Assembly: GCA_021158185.1 (NCBI GenBank)
Contig: JAGGVC010000009.1
Span: 1-40,827 of the forward strand
Direction of reading: 5' to 3'
Origin: a bacterium
GTDB taxonomy: Bacteria > 4484-113 > JAGGVC01
Length of the DNA stretch: 40,827 nucleotides
Below are positions 9,842-19,439 of the stretch, piece by piece. Both the position numbers and the translations under genes were made by a program. The notes under the pieces are model-generated. The model was not told the origin of the DNA, did not search any database, and saw only the letters and a list, made by a program, of their open reading frames with translations. Positions within the stretch are counted from its first letter, which is position 1. Each line of letters starts with the position of its first letter.

Positions 9842-12800
9842 ATGGAAAAGCTGAAGCTTGGAGAATACGTGTTCTTGAGCGAGAGCACGGCAACTGGCAA
9901 TTACAGTGTCTGGCGCGGGTTCAGGGAATCGGATAAATCGGCGGTTGTGGCCTACATCTTTAACTCTGAGCTTATCAGAACGGAGGAGATGGGTGAGAAG
10001 CTCTTGCGTGATACGCATATCCTGGCTCAAAAGGAGCATTCCAGTATTCGCCCTCCGCTTGCAGCTGGAAGAAAGAACAACCGATATTTTATCGTTTACC
10101 CAGATGTCGGCGCTCCCCTTTCTACCTTTGACACATCGCAACGGATTAAACCCCGAGAAGTTCTGTCGATCGCGCTTCAAGTTCTTCGTGCGCTCCTTTT
10201 CGCAGAGGATAAGGAAATAATGTGTCACGGTCATATTTGCCCGAAGAACATCGTATTCGACCTAGACACAGGTGAAGCAAGTCTCATGATGTTTGGCCTT
10301 CTGCCTGCAGTAACTTCAAGCGATCCCGATGCGATTTCACGTTTTGACGGATATCTTCCCAGTCATATGATGGATAAACATAGCTTCGCGTCTTTGGAGG
10401 AGGAACAGGAGAGTATTCAGGATGAAGAGCATCCCGATGAATCAACCGAACTACCGTTATCTGAGGGTTCAACGCATGATTCACATAACGATTCTGTTCC
10501 GTCTGATGATGATGCAGAATCACATCCGACGGACGAATCAGGCGCGGATTTTGCCGGTAAGTTTTACGACCTTATGGATAAGGAGATTGCAGACGAGAGT
10601 GATGACCCGGATCTGGATGATTCAGATGAAGAAACAACCCCGGTCGGTTCTGATAGTGAAGAGCGATTGATTGATGAATCTGAAGATCGAATCGAGGTTT
10701 TCGAGGGCGGGAGCGAAGGGATGATTCTGGATGAGACCGTTGAAGAAGAAGGCTGGAGAATCGGTCCGCAGACCGATCTGTTCGGCCTGGGTATCACATG
10801 TCTCGAACTCCTGGTTGGCAAAAATGCTTCGGAAACACTCGGACCTGTGGAAATTGAGGACGCGGAGAAGCTTTCGGAAGCTGTTTCCGCCCTTGACTTC
10901 ATTCCCATCCCCGTTCAGGAAGTATTGATTCGTCTTCTTTCGCCGGATATGACGGCACGCTATTCGGGCTATAAAGAGGCTACCGAGGAGGTGGCAAGGC
11001 TTCTCGGAGAGGATGAGGGGCGGATTGCATTTGAGAGCTTCATCTTTTCTACGCTTTTTGGCGGGAGATTTAGGATTGGCAAGGAGATCGCCCAGAGCTC
11101 ATATGCCAGGATGTTCAAGGCGCAGGATACCGTGAATGAGGATAAATGCCTTGTGAAGCTCATCGACCTTAGAGAGTATCCGGTTCTCGTTGAGCCATTC
11201 AAAAACTATTTGATGCAGATGTCAGCACTGGATGATCATACGCTCGTAAAAGTACGCGATGTAGGCGTGCATTTTGAGCTTGGATATATCGCAATGGATG
11301 ATGCCGGGCAGAGCCTGGAGGACTTGCTCATTCGCCGTGGAATGCTTCCTTTGCATGATGCAGCACATATCATCTATCAGCTTCTGAACGCGCTCGAATT
11401 TCTGTACTTCAACAATATTTCGGCGTACGGAGGATTTAAGCCCACCAATGTCTTTCTCTCGTCGAACCTTCGGGAGGCCAGGATTGGTGATGTATTTCTC
11501 TCCAGGTTTCTTCTTGAGCACGGAAATATCTCGGGAACTAGCTCGGAATATTTCAGCTATGACTGGTGCGACAGGCGTGAGATTTCGCGCAGGGGGGATT
11601 TCTATTCTCTTGGCCTTATTTTCTTTGAACTTCTTGTCGGTCATCCACCGTACAGCTTCAAGGTTGAGGATGAGATCATACAGGATCACATATCGGGTGA
11701 CACGATCCGGATCGTTCAGGACGCGCTCATCAGTTCGGAAGCGAAACAAATCATAATGCGGCTTCTCGATAGAAATCCCGGTGCGCAGTATCGTGCCCCA
11801 GAGGAGATCCGTCGCGATATTGCCTCGATGATGGGCTGGGACAAGAGGGAGGTTCTTGAGCTTCCTCACATCCCATTCGATTTTTCGGATATCTCGATTG
11901 TCGGAAAGAACACAAAGGAAAAGGTTGAGGAAACGCTCTGTTACAGGCTACCTACAAAGGGCGACCGCCCCCGGGGGTTCTTCACACTGATTCACGGACG
12001 GGGAGAGGAGATGGGCGAGGCGGGTGGAGCAGCCAGACTCGTGCTTGAGGAAATAAGGGAATCGATATTCACCCCCGGCCAGGATCCTCAAAATCCTGCG
12101 AATCTTCTTACGAGTGAGCCTGATACATACCTTTTGAACATGTTTGAGCGCGCCAACCAGGAGGTGTACAGATTCGCGTTCAGGAAAGGCAAACTAAAGA
12201 GAATCGGGGTTTCAGTGAGTTGTGGATTCATTCAGAACAATACACTTTATTTCCTAAGGAACGGAGAGAGTTCGGCGCACTTTTTTTTCAAGGGGGAGTA
12301 CCGCGATATGACGTCGCTGAAGGGCGCCGTAACCGATGAAAGGATTATCGGAAGTGCCGAGAAGAGTCTCGATGATGAACCGGCAGAGATGCTTGGATTC
12401 GCGGAGCGCTTCAAGGTTCAAACATTCAAAAAGAGGCTTAAAGACGGCGAGCAGGTAATTTTTCTTTCGCGTACTTTACTCGAAAAGTTCAGCGTCGCCG
12501 AGATCAGGGAGCTGATTACGAGCCAGGATAATCCGGCCATTTCAATTGAGCTTATCGAGAAGAACGCACGGCGCAGAAGGCTCGAAGGAACTATCAGCGC
12601 AGTGCTCGTCAATATCGGCGAGGTAACTAGATTCGTCGAGGAATCCGCTCATCGCACAACGGGCAATCTTGCCCGAAGCTACATGGAAAGCGCCGATCAA
12701 CTCCTGCACGACGGTAGGACAGATGAAGCGATAAATATCTATTTACGGGCGATTGAGCACAATTCCAACTACACCACTCTTCACTACAAGCTCGGCAAGG

Positions 12801-13135
12801 CGTTTCTAGCAAAGGATCTTAAAGAGCGAGCGCTCGGTTCGTTTTTGACAGCAATCGAACTCGATAGCCAGCATATACCGGCACACGTTGAGGCTGCAAA
12901 GATATACATGATTCTGCGCAACTACTCGCAGGCGTACGATCTGCTCGGCAGGCTTATTTCGAGAGGAGTTGAAGATGCCGACATATATGCGCATGCAGCA
13001 ATGGTGTGCAACCGCATCAGAAGAACCAAGGAGGCAGCCGAATACTGCAGCCTGGCGCTTGAACTTTCACCCGGCCATGCAATTGCTACTCGCGAGCTTG
13101 TTGATGCGGGCAAGGGCAGGTGGCTTGGTTTCTAG
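9842..13135 (+). CDS. Tandem pseudokinase - degenerate PP2C-like - TPR protein
   Basis: Start MEKLKLGEYVF with AAGGAG upstream. Two protein-kinase-like folds with degenerate catalytic motifs, a PP2C-like region (RGFFTLIHGRGEEMGEAGGAARLVLEE), then TPR repeats (AINIYLRAIEHNSNYTTLHYKLGKAFL...). Confidence 0.8.
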   Translation: MEKLKLGEYVFLSESTATGNYSVWRGFRESDKSAVVAYIFNSELIRTEEMGEKLLRDTHILAQKEHSSIRPPLAAGRKNNRYFIVYPDVGAPLSTFDTSQRIKPREVLSIALQVLRALLFAEDKEIMCHGHICPKNIVFDLDTGEASLMMFGLLPAVTSSDPDAISRFDGYLPSHMMDKHSFASLEEEQESIQDEEHPDESTELPLSEGSTHDSHNDSVPSDDDAESHPTDESGADFAGKFYDLMDKEIADESDDPDLDDSDEETTPVGSDSEERLIDESEDRIEVFEGGSEGMILDETVEEEGWRIGPQTDLFGLGITCLELLVGKNASETLGPVEIEDAEKLSEAVSALDFIPIPVQEVLIRLLSPDMTARYSGYKEATEEVARLLGEDEGRIAFESFIFSTLFGGRFRIGKEIAQSSYARMFKAQDTVNEDKCLVKLIDLREYPVLVEPFKNYLMQMSALDDHTLVKVRDVGVHFELGYIAMDDAGQSLEDLLIRRGMLPLHDAAHIIYQLLNALEFLYFNNISAYGGFKPTNVFLSSNLREARIGDVFLSRFLLEHGNISGTSSEYFSYDWCDRREISRRGDFYSLGLIFFELLVGHPPYSFKVEDEIIQDHISGDTIRIVQDALISSEAKQIIMRLLDRNPGAQYRAPEEIRRDIASMMGWDKREVLELPHIPFDFSDISIVGKNTKEKVEETLCYRLPTKGDRPRGFFTLIHGRGEEMGEAGGAARLVLEEIRESIFTPGQDPQNPANLLTSEPDTYLLNMFERANQEVYRFAFRKGKLKRIGVSVSCGFIQNNTLYFLRNGESSAHFFFKGEYRDMTSLKGAVTDERIIGSAEKSLDDEPAEMLGFAERFKVQTFKKRLKDGEQVIFLSRTLLEKFSVAEIRELITSQDNPAISIELIEKNARRRRLEGTISAVLVNIGEVTRFVEESAHRTTGNLARSYMESADQLLHDGRTDEAINIYLRAIEHNSNYTTLHYKLGKAFLAKDLKERALGSFLTAIELDSQHIPAHVEAAKIYMILRNYSQAYDLLGRLISRGVEDADIYAHAAMVCNRIRRTKEAAEYCSLALELSPGHAIATRELVDAGKGRWLGF

Positions 13136-14736
13136 CTAGAAGCGGGGTTAATAACACGCCCCTTTCGAAGCCGCTCTGCATCCCTGCTTGCTATCAGGCT
13201 TACGCCGTCCATTTCCTCGGGGATAGGCAGGTTCATTATTTCAAGGAGCGTTGGAGCCAGATCGCGGAGTGCACTACCTTTCTCGTTAGTTAGGATACGT
13301 TTTTCCTGAGAATCGGGCGAGATGAGTATTACCGGCACGGGGAATTTGCTGTGTTGCGTCAGTATTTCGCCATCCTTATCCAGCATTTCATCGCAGTTTC
13401 CGTGATCGGCGGTTATGAGGAGCGAAGTATCGCTTTCAAGGCAGGCTTCGATAACGAGTTTAAGGCACTTATCAACGTGCTCGACAGCCTGGACGGCAGC
13501 ATCGAATTTACCCGTATGGCCGACCATATCGCCGTTTGCGAAATTGCATACGTACAGGTCGAATTCCCTTCGTTTGATGCGGTATCGCAGCTCGTCGGCA
13601 AGCTGATATACGCTCATTTCAGGCTTCAAATCGTATGTGGGCACCTTGGGGCTTGGAACGAGCACTCTCGCCTCGCCGGGATAAGGTGTTTCACGTCCGC
13701 CGTTGAAGAAGTAAGTAACATGGGCGTACTTCTCCGTCTCTGCCAGCTTGCACACGGTCAGACCTTTGCCGGTAACGTATTCAGTAATGTGGTTGTAGAT
13801 TGTGGTCTTTGGAAGAAGAATCGGATTCTGAAAATCGGCGTCGTATTGAGTGAAGCTGAAATAATCGATATCAGGAAATACAGCGCGGTTGAAACCTCTG
13901 AATTCTGTGTCGATCAGCGCCAGCGTAATCTGCCTCATCCGGTCGGATCTGAAGTTGAACGCGATTACACCGTCTTTATCAGCTATGCGGCCCACAGGAA
14001 TACCCTTTTCATCAACCATTACGGTGGGCTGTATGAATTCGTCGGTTTCGTCACGCTCCCATGCATCCCGGAATCCCTGGACAGCACCGTGCACACGAAT
14101 CCCTTCGCCCTGAACGATTGCCCGCCATGCGCGTTCTGTCCTTTCCCATCGATTGTCACGATCCATTCCCCAATAACGGCCCATAATTGTCGCGATAAGG
14201 GCATCGGGATGTTTGCCGAAATAGCGGTCAAGCAACTGAAGGAACTTGATCGCCTTGCCCGGCTGCGTGTCGCGCCCGTCCAGTAGGCAGTGTGCGCGGA
14301 TTCTCGGCACATTCTGTTTGATCGCAAGGTCAATGAGTGCTTCCATCTGGTGCTGGTGACTGTGAACGCCCCCATCCGAGACGAGACCCATTATGTGTAT
14401 CGTTCCGCCGCGTTCGACAATTCGCCTGATGAATGCGGATAGCGCCGGGTGGTCGTAGAACTCACCGCTCTCGATCATCTCGTTGATGGCGAGAAGGTCC
14501 TGCTTCACAACCCGGCCTGCACCGATGTTAAGATGGCCTACTTCGCTGTTACCCATCTGTCCGTCCATCAGTCCAACGAACTTTCCGTCAGCCCTGAGGG
14601 TGGTCATCGGGTACTTCGCGGTAATACCGTCCCAGATCGGCATGTTAGCGGCTGCGATCGCGTTGCCGTAGCTCGACGGATTCATCGCCCAGCCATCAAG
14701 AATCAGAAGACATACTCTTTCAGTTTTTTCTTTCAT
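13132..14736 (-). CDS. gpmI: 2,3-bisphosphoglycerate-independent phosphoglycerate mutase
   Basis: LLILDGWAMNPSSYGNAIAAANMPIWD, MGNSEVGHLNIGAGRVVKQDL, LLDGRDTQPGKA, ITADHGNCDEMLD. Confidence 0.97.
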   Translation of the reverse strand: MKEKTERVCLLILDGWAMNPSSYGNAIAAANMPIWDGITAKYPMTTLRADGKFVGLMDGQMGNSEVGHLNIGAGRVVKQDLLAINEMIESGEFYDHPALSAFIRRIVERGGTIHIMGLVSDGGVHSHQHQMEALIDLAIKQNVPRIRAHCLLDGRDTQPGKAIKFLQLLDRYFGKHPDALIATIMGRYWGMDRDNRWERTERAWRAIVQGEGIRVHGAVQGFRDAWERDETDEFIQPTVMVDEKGIPVGRIADKDGVIAFNFRSDRMRQITLALIDTEFRGFNRAVFPDIDYFSFTQYDADFQNPILLPKTTIYNHITEYVTGKGLTVCKLAETEKYAHVTYFFNGGRETPYPGEARVLVPSPKVPTYDLKPEMSVYQLADELRYRIKRREFDLYVCNFANGDMVGHTGKFDAAVQAVEHVDKCLKLVIEACLESDTSLLITADHGNCDEMLDKDGEILTQHSKFPVPVILISPDSQEKRILTNEKGSALRDLAPTLLEIMNLPIPEEMDGVSLIASRDAERLRKGRVINPASS

Positions 14737-14839
14737 AAGATCGTGCTCGTTCGAGAAACTCGGATTTGGCAGTGCCGTCGGAATACGCCAACGATGTGCG
14801 TAATATCTGGCGTGTCGTCGGGAACTGCCAGGACTATGA

Positions 14840-16672
14840 TTACTCTGGGATGATCACCCAGCGGTAGATCAGCCAGATTCCGGAGCTTGAGGTAAGGTCG
14901 AATCGGCAGCGAGCGGTGTTTTCAATGTGTATCGGAGGAGCGGTCAAGATGTAATCGCTCGTAATTGCAAGCTCGGCTTCAATTTCGCAAAGCTCGCCGT
15001 CGATTGTGAGCGTGTCGAGATCGGGCGTCAGCAGAACCTCCACATTCGCGTTTTCGCCCAGAAACGTATTCATGTGATCGACAAAGACGGCTGACGGTGG
15101 ATCTTCGACCGTATGGTGTGTCGGGAAAAGGAATGCAACTGTCTGGTCTAGTCCGAAAATCGGGCTGAACCAGCCGTCTGCCAGATCAGGCGTGCGTTCC
15201 ATGATCTTGTCACCGATGCCGGTGATTGCTGAGACGATTTGTTCCTGGTCGGTCGGTGCAGGCCCTTCTTCTGCAGGGAGCCAGTAAAGAAGCTGCCATA
15301 CATCAAGATCGCCTTTTATAAACTGAACTCGATCGCTCGTTTCTGTAACTGTGTATGTCGTGGGCGGGACATCGGGAATGTACGTAGCATTTAGGTTGAA
15401 AGCCAAGGATCCAGTAGCAACGTCGCCGATCTGGTTGAAATCTGTCAGGGTAAGCTTGAGATCTATATTCGCGTTCTCGCTGAAGAAAAGTGGCATATAG
15501 TCCCAGATGTTCGAATAGGGGGTTTCGCCGTTTTCGGTAACGTGGGTTCTGAATCTTTTACCTATTTCTTGGTGCAGGTAGAATCCAGATGCGAGTGAAT
15601 CGCTAACGAGAGTCAGGTCCTCATTACTAAGTGCTTCCTGCAAGTTCAGAACGGCAAGCCTGCAAATATCTTCGCTGTCAGGATCAGGTTCGCCTGAGGG
15701 CGCCTCCACCCAGCTTATGATCCGCCAAGTAGCGTCATCCTCCAGCCGAAGGTTGAATTGGTCGGTGGCCGTCACGTCGTAGACCTCGGGTGGAATCGAT
15801 AAAACGTAGGTTGCAACAAAGTCGAATTGAGCTGTGACGGTTGCTACATCTTCTGATATTTCCCAGTTTGTAACAGTAAGTGTGAATACGATGTTTTCGT
15901 TGTAGGCAAAGACATCGTTGAAGAAAGTTTCGAAATTCTGGCTGGGGTTACCGCCGGCAAGCGTTGTAGGCGTCCAGAATCGCTTGCCGACGTCTGGATC
16001 CACGCTGAACATATCGCTTATCGTTTTGCTGCGAAGCTTGCTGCTTCCGGTATTGATGATTTCCTCAAGATTCTTGATCGTACGATTTATCGCAACAATC
16101 GGCTCCAGGTTAGCGGGGTTCTCTTCGTCGCCGGCCTCGACTTCTTCTATTTCCTCCCAGGCGATCAGTTTCCAGGCGCCTACCTCCCGCTGGAATGTCA
16201 GCCTGTCAAGTGCATCGACGAAGTAGTTTATCGGCGGTGATTCGATAGCGTAGGTGGCGGTGAGATGGAATTCCATCTCGGCGCTGGCAAGGTCGCCGTT
16301 CTGCGTTATGTCCGTTATGACCAGGTTTATCCGTATGTTCTCGTTGTCCCTGAAGAAGTCGTTTAGGAGACTGTTAATATTTGATTGCGAAGTTGGCTGT
16401 GCAGGGGAATTCTTTTGTCTGAATCGAATCGCGACGAGTCCATCCATCGTGAAAATGTCGGATGCCTGATTCGCCGCAAGGATTACGTCTTCTTCCTCGA
16501 TGCCACGTTCGACGAGCGCCATCGTTTGCTCGATGGCCTTTCGAACGTTTGATGAAACATCGCCCGGGGGTGCGGGAGTGATTCCGCTTCCTCCTCCGCA
16601 GGACGAAGTAAGGAAAGCTGAAATCAAGAGTCCTAAACCAAGCCAAAGCAAATAAACGGGCTGTCTGTTCAT
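14840..16672 (-). CDS. Lipoprotein with four tandem NTF2/SnoaL-like repeats
   Basis: Lipobox-like FLTSSCGGG; four repeats ending in motifs such as TATYAIESPPINYFVDALDRLTFQREVGAWKLIAWEE. Confidence 0.7.
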   Translation of the reverse strand: MNRQPVYLLWLGLGLLISAFLTSSCGGGSGITPAPPGDVSSNVRKAIEQTMALVERGIEEEDVILAANQASDIFTMDGLVAIRFRQKNSPAQPTSQSNINSLLNDFFRDNENIRINLVITDITQNGDLASAEMEFHLTATYAIESPPINYFVDALDRLTFQREVGAWKLIAWEEIEEVEAGDEENPANLEPIVAINRTIKNLEEIINTGSSKLRSKTISDMFSVDPDVGKRFWTPTTLAGGNPSQNFETFFNDVFAYNENIVFTLTVTNWEISEDVATVTAQFDFVATYVLSIPPEVYDVTATDQFNLRLEDDATWRIISWVEAPSGEPDPDSEDICRLAVLNLQEALSNEDLTLVSDSLASGFYLHQEIGKRFRTHVTENGETPYSNIWDYMPLFFSENANIDLKLTLTDFNQIGDVATGSLAFNLNATYIPDVPPTTYTVTETSDRVQFIKGDLDVWQLLYWLPAEEGPAPTDQEQIVSAITGIGDKIMERTPDLADGWFSPIFGLDQTVAFLFPTHHTVEDPPSAVFVDHMNTFLGENANVEVLLTPDLDTLTIDGELCEIEAELAITSDYILTAPPIHIENTARCRFDLTSSSGIWLIYRWVIIPE

Positions 16673-16708
16673 CAACTGTATTTTATCATGTAACACGAGA
16701 GGATGCAG
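16673..16708 (-). promoter_or_regulatory. Candidate -10 box abutting the tandem-repeat lipoprotein start
   Basis: Minus strand TAAAAT (16685-16680), 7 nt, ATG (16672); -35 weak. Confidence 0.4.
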
Positions 16709-16767
16709 CTATCAGACCCGTTGAATGCCATACGTATCGAAGAATGTCTATCACCTATTCAAGCGTT

Positions 16768-19254
16768 TCATTCCTTGCTTCGCGCGATATGCACCGGTTC
16801 GACGCGCCATATATCGCGGTTGTACTCGTTGATCGCGCGATCCGAACTGAATTTTCCCGATCGTGCAACATTCAGAATGGCTTTCTTGAGCCATCCTTCC
16901 TGATCCTTGTACGCAGATTCCACCAGGCTCTGTGCATCTTGATAGGAAGCGAAGTCCGCGAGAACCATGTAATGATCCTTCGTCAGGAGAGAATCAACGA
17001 TCGGGTCGAAGAGCCCGGGATTCTCAGGATTGAAGTAATTCTGCTTGATAAGGCTGAGCGCCCGTTTGATCGCCGGGTTGGATTCACAGTAGTCTATCGG
17101 GTTGTATGTCGGTCGGAGTGATTCGACTTCATCGGCGGTGAGTCCGAATATGAAAATATTTTCATCGCCGACTTCCTCGAGAATTTCGACGTTTGCCCCA
17201 TCGAGTGTGCCGAGAGTGACCGCGCCGTTGAGCGCGAATTTCATATTCCCGGTACCGGACGCTTCGAATCCCGCGGTGGAAATCTGCTCGGAGACATCTG
17301 AGGCGGGAAGGATCTTCTCAGCGAGTGTAACCCTGTAATTGGGCAGGAACACAACCTTGAGCAGATCGCGCGTATCAGGATCGCGGTTGATCATCTCGCC
17401 GACATGGCAAATAAGCCTGATTATCAATTTGGCCATTGCGTATGCAGGAGCAGCTTTCCCGCCAAATATGAACGTGCGCGGGTAATATGATGCTCCAGGA
17501 TTATCTTTGAGGTTGAGCCAAGTTGCGACCACATTCAGGATGTTAAGGAGTTGACGCTTGTATTCGTGTATCCGCTTTATCTGCACGTCGAATATGGAGT
17601 CTGGATCGATGCGGAAGCCCGTCAATTCCCATGTAATTTCGGCCAGCACTTTCTTGCTGTTGCTCTTGATCGTTTTGAACCTTTCTCTGAATTCGGGATC
17701 GACAGCATATGGTTCAAGCTGTTTCAATTCATCTAGGTTTTTTATCCACGTGTCGCCAATCGTGTCGGTAATAAGCGCGGAGAGAGTACTATTTGATGCA
17801 AGAAGCCATCTTCTGGGCGTTACGCCGTTCGTTTTGTTGTTGAATCTGCCCGGAAACATCTCATTGAAATCCGCAAGCTCTTTTTCCTTCAGAAGCCGAG
17901 TATGCAGTTCGGCGACCCCGTTGACAGAATGCGAGCCTACGATTGCGAGATGAGCCATGCGTATCTTTTTTGTGCTGCCCTCTTCTACGAGAGACATTTT
18001 CGACAACCGTTTGCCATCGCCGGGATAGTGGATGGCAACGTCGCGAAGGAATCTTCTGTTTATTTCATAGATTATTTCGAGGTGGCGGGGTAGGAGGCTT
18101 TCAAACATCGACACCGGCCATTTTTCAAGTGCCTCGCTGAGCAGAGTGTGATTCGTATAGGCGAACGTCTGCGTTGAGAGCTCCCAGGCCTGTTCCCAGT
18201 CCATTCGATACACGTCGATGAAGACGCGCATCAATTCAGTTATGGCCAGGGATGGATGAGTGTCATTAAGCTGGATTGCCACCTTGTCGGGGAAGGCATC
18301 GAAGTTCGTATTCGTGACGAGATAGCGGCGGACAATGTCCTGGATCGAGCAGGACACGAAGAAGTACTGCTGTTTGAGTCTCAGTTCCTGCCCTTCGAAT
18401 ATATTATCGTTCGGGTAAAGCACCTTGGATATGTTTTCCGATACATTTTTCTCGTAAACTGCTTTGAAATAATCGCCATGCTGGAAGTACTGAAGATCAA
18501 ACTCCTTTGTTGCGCGTGCAGCCCAGAGTCTTAAGGTGTTGACGGTGTTATTGCCGAAGCCGCTTATGGGTGTATCGTAGGCGATACCGATAACCTCGTC
18601 AGTATCAACCCATTCGTAGATGGGTTTTCCTTCAAGCCCTTTTACGACGTTTGTTCGTCCGTAGAACCTAACGACGTAGGAGCGTTCGGGACGCCGTATT
18701 TCCCAGGGGTTTCCCAGTTTGAGCCATACATCAGGGCATTCAACCTGCTGAAGTCCTCTGATCGCTTGTTCGAAAATGCCGAATTCATAGCGTATTCCAT
18801 ATCCATACGCGGGGAGTTCGAGCGTCGCCATCGAATCGAGGAAGCATGCTGCAAGACGACCAAGTCCTCCGTTGCCTAGTCCAGGTTCCTTCTCCTCGTC
18901 GGAGAGACTCTCGAGGTCGAGATCGAGTTTTTCCAATGCCTCCGTTACGGCATCATAAATCCCAAGGTTGATTATATTGTTTGTGAGCAGTCGTCCCATC
19001 AGGTATTCCGCAGACAGGTAATAAACTCGATTGGCATCTTGGTTGTAGTATTCCTGCTGGGTTTTGATCCATCTTTCGACGAGCCGGTCGCGCACTGTCA
19101 GGGCGAGTGAATGGTAGAGATCCCGTCTTGTGGCTGTATATTTATCCTTGGATAAAGAATACTGAAGATGATTGGCAAGGCCTAGCTCGATGCCCTTGGC
19201 TGTCATGTCCTTGCCAAACGTACGCCAGCGGTCGAACAAATCGGTTTTGCTCAC
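16768..19254 (-). CDS. glgP: Glycogen/starch (alpha-glucan) phosphorylase
   Basis: YYLSAEYLMGRLL, GNGGLGRLAACFLDSMATL, VKRIHEYKRQLLNIL-like (QIKRIHEYKRQLLNIL), PLP site EASGTGNMKFALNGAVTLGTLDGANVEI. GTG start 19254 behind GAGAGGTG preferred; ORF extends to 19311. Confidence 0.97.
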   Translation of the reverse strand: MSKTDLFDRWRTFGKDMTAKGIELGLANHLQYSLSKDKYTATRRDLYHSLALTVRDRLVERWIKTQQEYYNQDANRVYYLSAEYLMGRLLTNNIINLGIYDAVTEALEKLDLDLESLSDEEKEPGLGNGGLGRLAACFLDSMATLELPAYGYGIRYEFGIFEQAIRGLQQVECPDVWLKLGNPWEIRRPERSYVVRFYGRTNVVKGLEGKPIYEWVDTDEVIGIAYDTPISGFGNNTVNTLRLWAARATKEFDLQYFQHGDYFKAVYEKNVSENISKVLYPNDNIFEGQELRLKQQYFFVSCSIQDIVRRYLVTNTNFDAFPDKVAIQLNDTHPSLAITELMRVFIDVYRMDWEQAWELSTQTFAYTNHTLLSEALEKWPVSMFESLLPRHLEIIYEINRRFLRDVAIHYPGDGKRLSKMSLVEEGSTKKIRMAHLAIVGSHSVNGVAELHTRLLKEKELADFNEMFPGRFNNKTNGVTPRRWLLASNSTLSALITDTIGDTWIKNLDELKQLEPYAVDPEFRERFKTIKSNSKKVLAEITWELTGFRIDPDSIFDVQIKRIHEYKRQLLNILNVVATWLNLKDNPGASYYPRTFIFGGKAAPAYAMAKLIIRLICHVGEMINRDPDTRDLLKVVFLPNYRVTLAEKILPASDVSEQISTAGFEASGTGNMKFALNGAVTLGTLDGANVEILEEVGDENIFIFGLTADEVESLRPTYNPIDYCESNPAIKRALSLIKQNYFNPENPGLFDPIVDSLLTKDHYMVLADFASYQDAQSLVESAYKDQEGWLKKAILNVARSGKFSSDRAINEYNRDIWRVEPVHIARSKE

Positions 19255-19427
19255 AGCTACACCTCTCTCAGTGAAATCCGGATGAGGACACAGGTTCTTT
19301 CCAGATGTCACTATAGCACGTCATTCCGAACGGCAAAAGCTGATTTCCGGAAATGGCTGAAGCTTGGCGAGGGGCGATGCAAGCTCCCTGAGAGCGGTTT
19401 CATTATGCTGTACGTTCTTTAGACTGA

Positions 19428-19439
19428 TATAATAAATGC
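19428..19439 (+). promoter_or_regulatory. Candidate -10 box abutting the vWA gene start
   Basis: TATAAT at 19428-19433, 6 nt before GTG at 19440; no convincing -35, no SD. Confidence 0.45.

Noticed and set aside
13351-14286. 311-aa plus-strand ORF
   Set aside because: Antisense shadow of gpmI, whose conserved motifs are unambiguous.
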